NCBI GenBank assembly: GCA_034440575.1
Contig: JAOTOL010001646.1
Location: 1,951,501 to 2,015,500 of the forward strand
DNA length: 64,000 nt
Direction: 5' to 3'
DNA from: Imbricaverruca yamaguchii
Lineage: Eukaryota > Arthropoda > Thecostraca > Neoverrucidae
Shown piece after piece: positions 63,981 to 64,000 of the stretch. The notes beneath the pieces were generated by a model. The model ran no database searches. It saw only the letters and a program-made list of their open reading frames with translations, and was not told the origin of the DNA. Position 1 is the first letter of the stretch, and each line of letters opens with the position of its first letter. The translations under genes were made by a program, and so were the position numbers.

Positions 63981-64000
63981 CTGCAACACCGGGAGGCGCG

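Overview
The window is eukaryotic nuclear DNA, most likely from an arthropod and perhaps a crustacean such as a barnacle. That placement is an inference. It rests on a spliced gene with phase-matched introns that encodes an ensconsin/MAP7-type protein, on tRNA-derived SINEs, on a jockey/CR1-like LINE relic, and on a very high load of minisatellites and microsatellites. By my count, tandem arrays fill roughly a sixth of the window. There is no operon structure, and I found no rRNA gene, no intact tRNA gene and no CRISPR array.

The one well-supported gene is on the minus strand from about 63980 down to 49849. Ten exons, one of them a 27-nt microexon, join in frame at GT/AG borders with matching phases. 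They encode about 968 codons of an ensconsin-like protein: the serine/proline-rich middle, the basic coiled coil of the MAP7 domain (kinesin-1-binding in known relatives) and part of the acidic C-terminal tail. The N-terminal microtubule-binding coiled coil must lie beyond 64000. The stop codon and 3' UTR were not found and should lie below 49849.

A second gene is visible only as its first coding exon on the minus strand (38343 to 38280). It is a clean signal peptide followed by a phase-1 GTGAGT donor. No later exon of it could be identified.

The rest is accessory, non-coding sequence. From left to right: a minisatellite (1.1-2.8 kb) interrupted by a Harbinger-like MITE; a 38-bp array (3.8-4.8 kb); two related arrays (5.6-6.6 kb); TG, TGCG and TA microsatellites; 42-bp and 19-bp arrays (13.1-13.8 kb); 20-bp and 17-bp arrays (15.2-15.9 kb); a LINE relic (18.6-18.96 kb); 42-bp and 28-bp arrays (19.1-20.3 kb); a long GA run (21.9-22.0 kb); a 32-bp array (23.6-24.1 kb); a fairly repeat-poor stretch (24.1-29.4 kb); a 50-bp satellite built from a SINE/LINE tail (29.5 kb); a 37-bp array (30.8 kb); a 51-bp array (32.1-33.2 kb); a 50-bp GC-rich array (36.9-37.7 kb); a hexanucleotide array (39.0-39.45 kb); and further short arrays inside the introns of the ensconsin-like gene. 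The long open reading frames over these arrays come from the repeats and are not genes.

The observations most worth following up are: the 27-nt microexon; an exon whose 5' splice site is itself the first unit of a minisatellite; an exact in-frame tandem duplication in the proline-rich exon; a hairpin-forming 3' tail shared by a tRNA-derived SINE family and a second repeat family, with a local satellite made from it; and a MITE whose empty site can be read from neighbouring repeat units.
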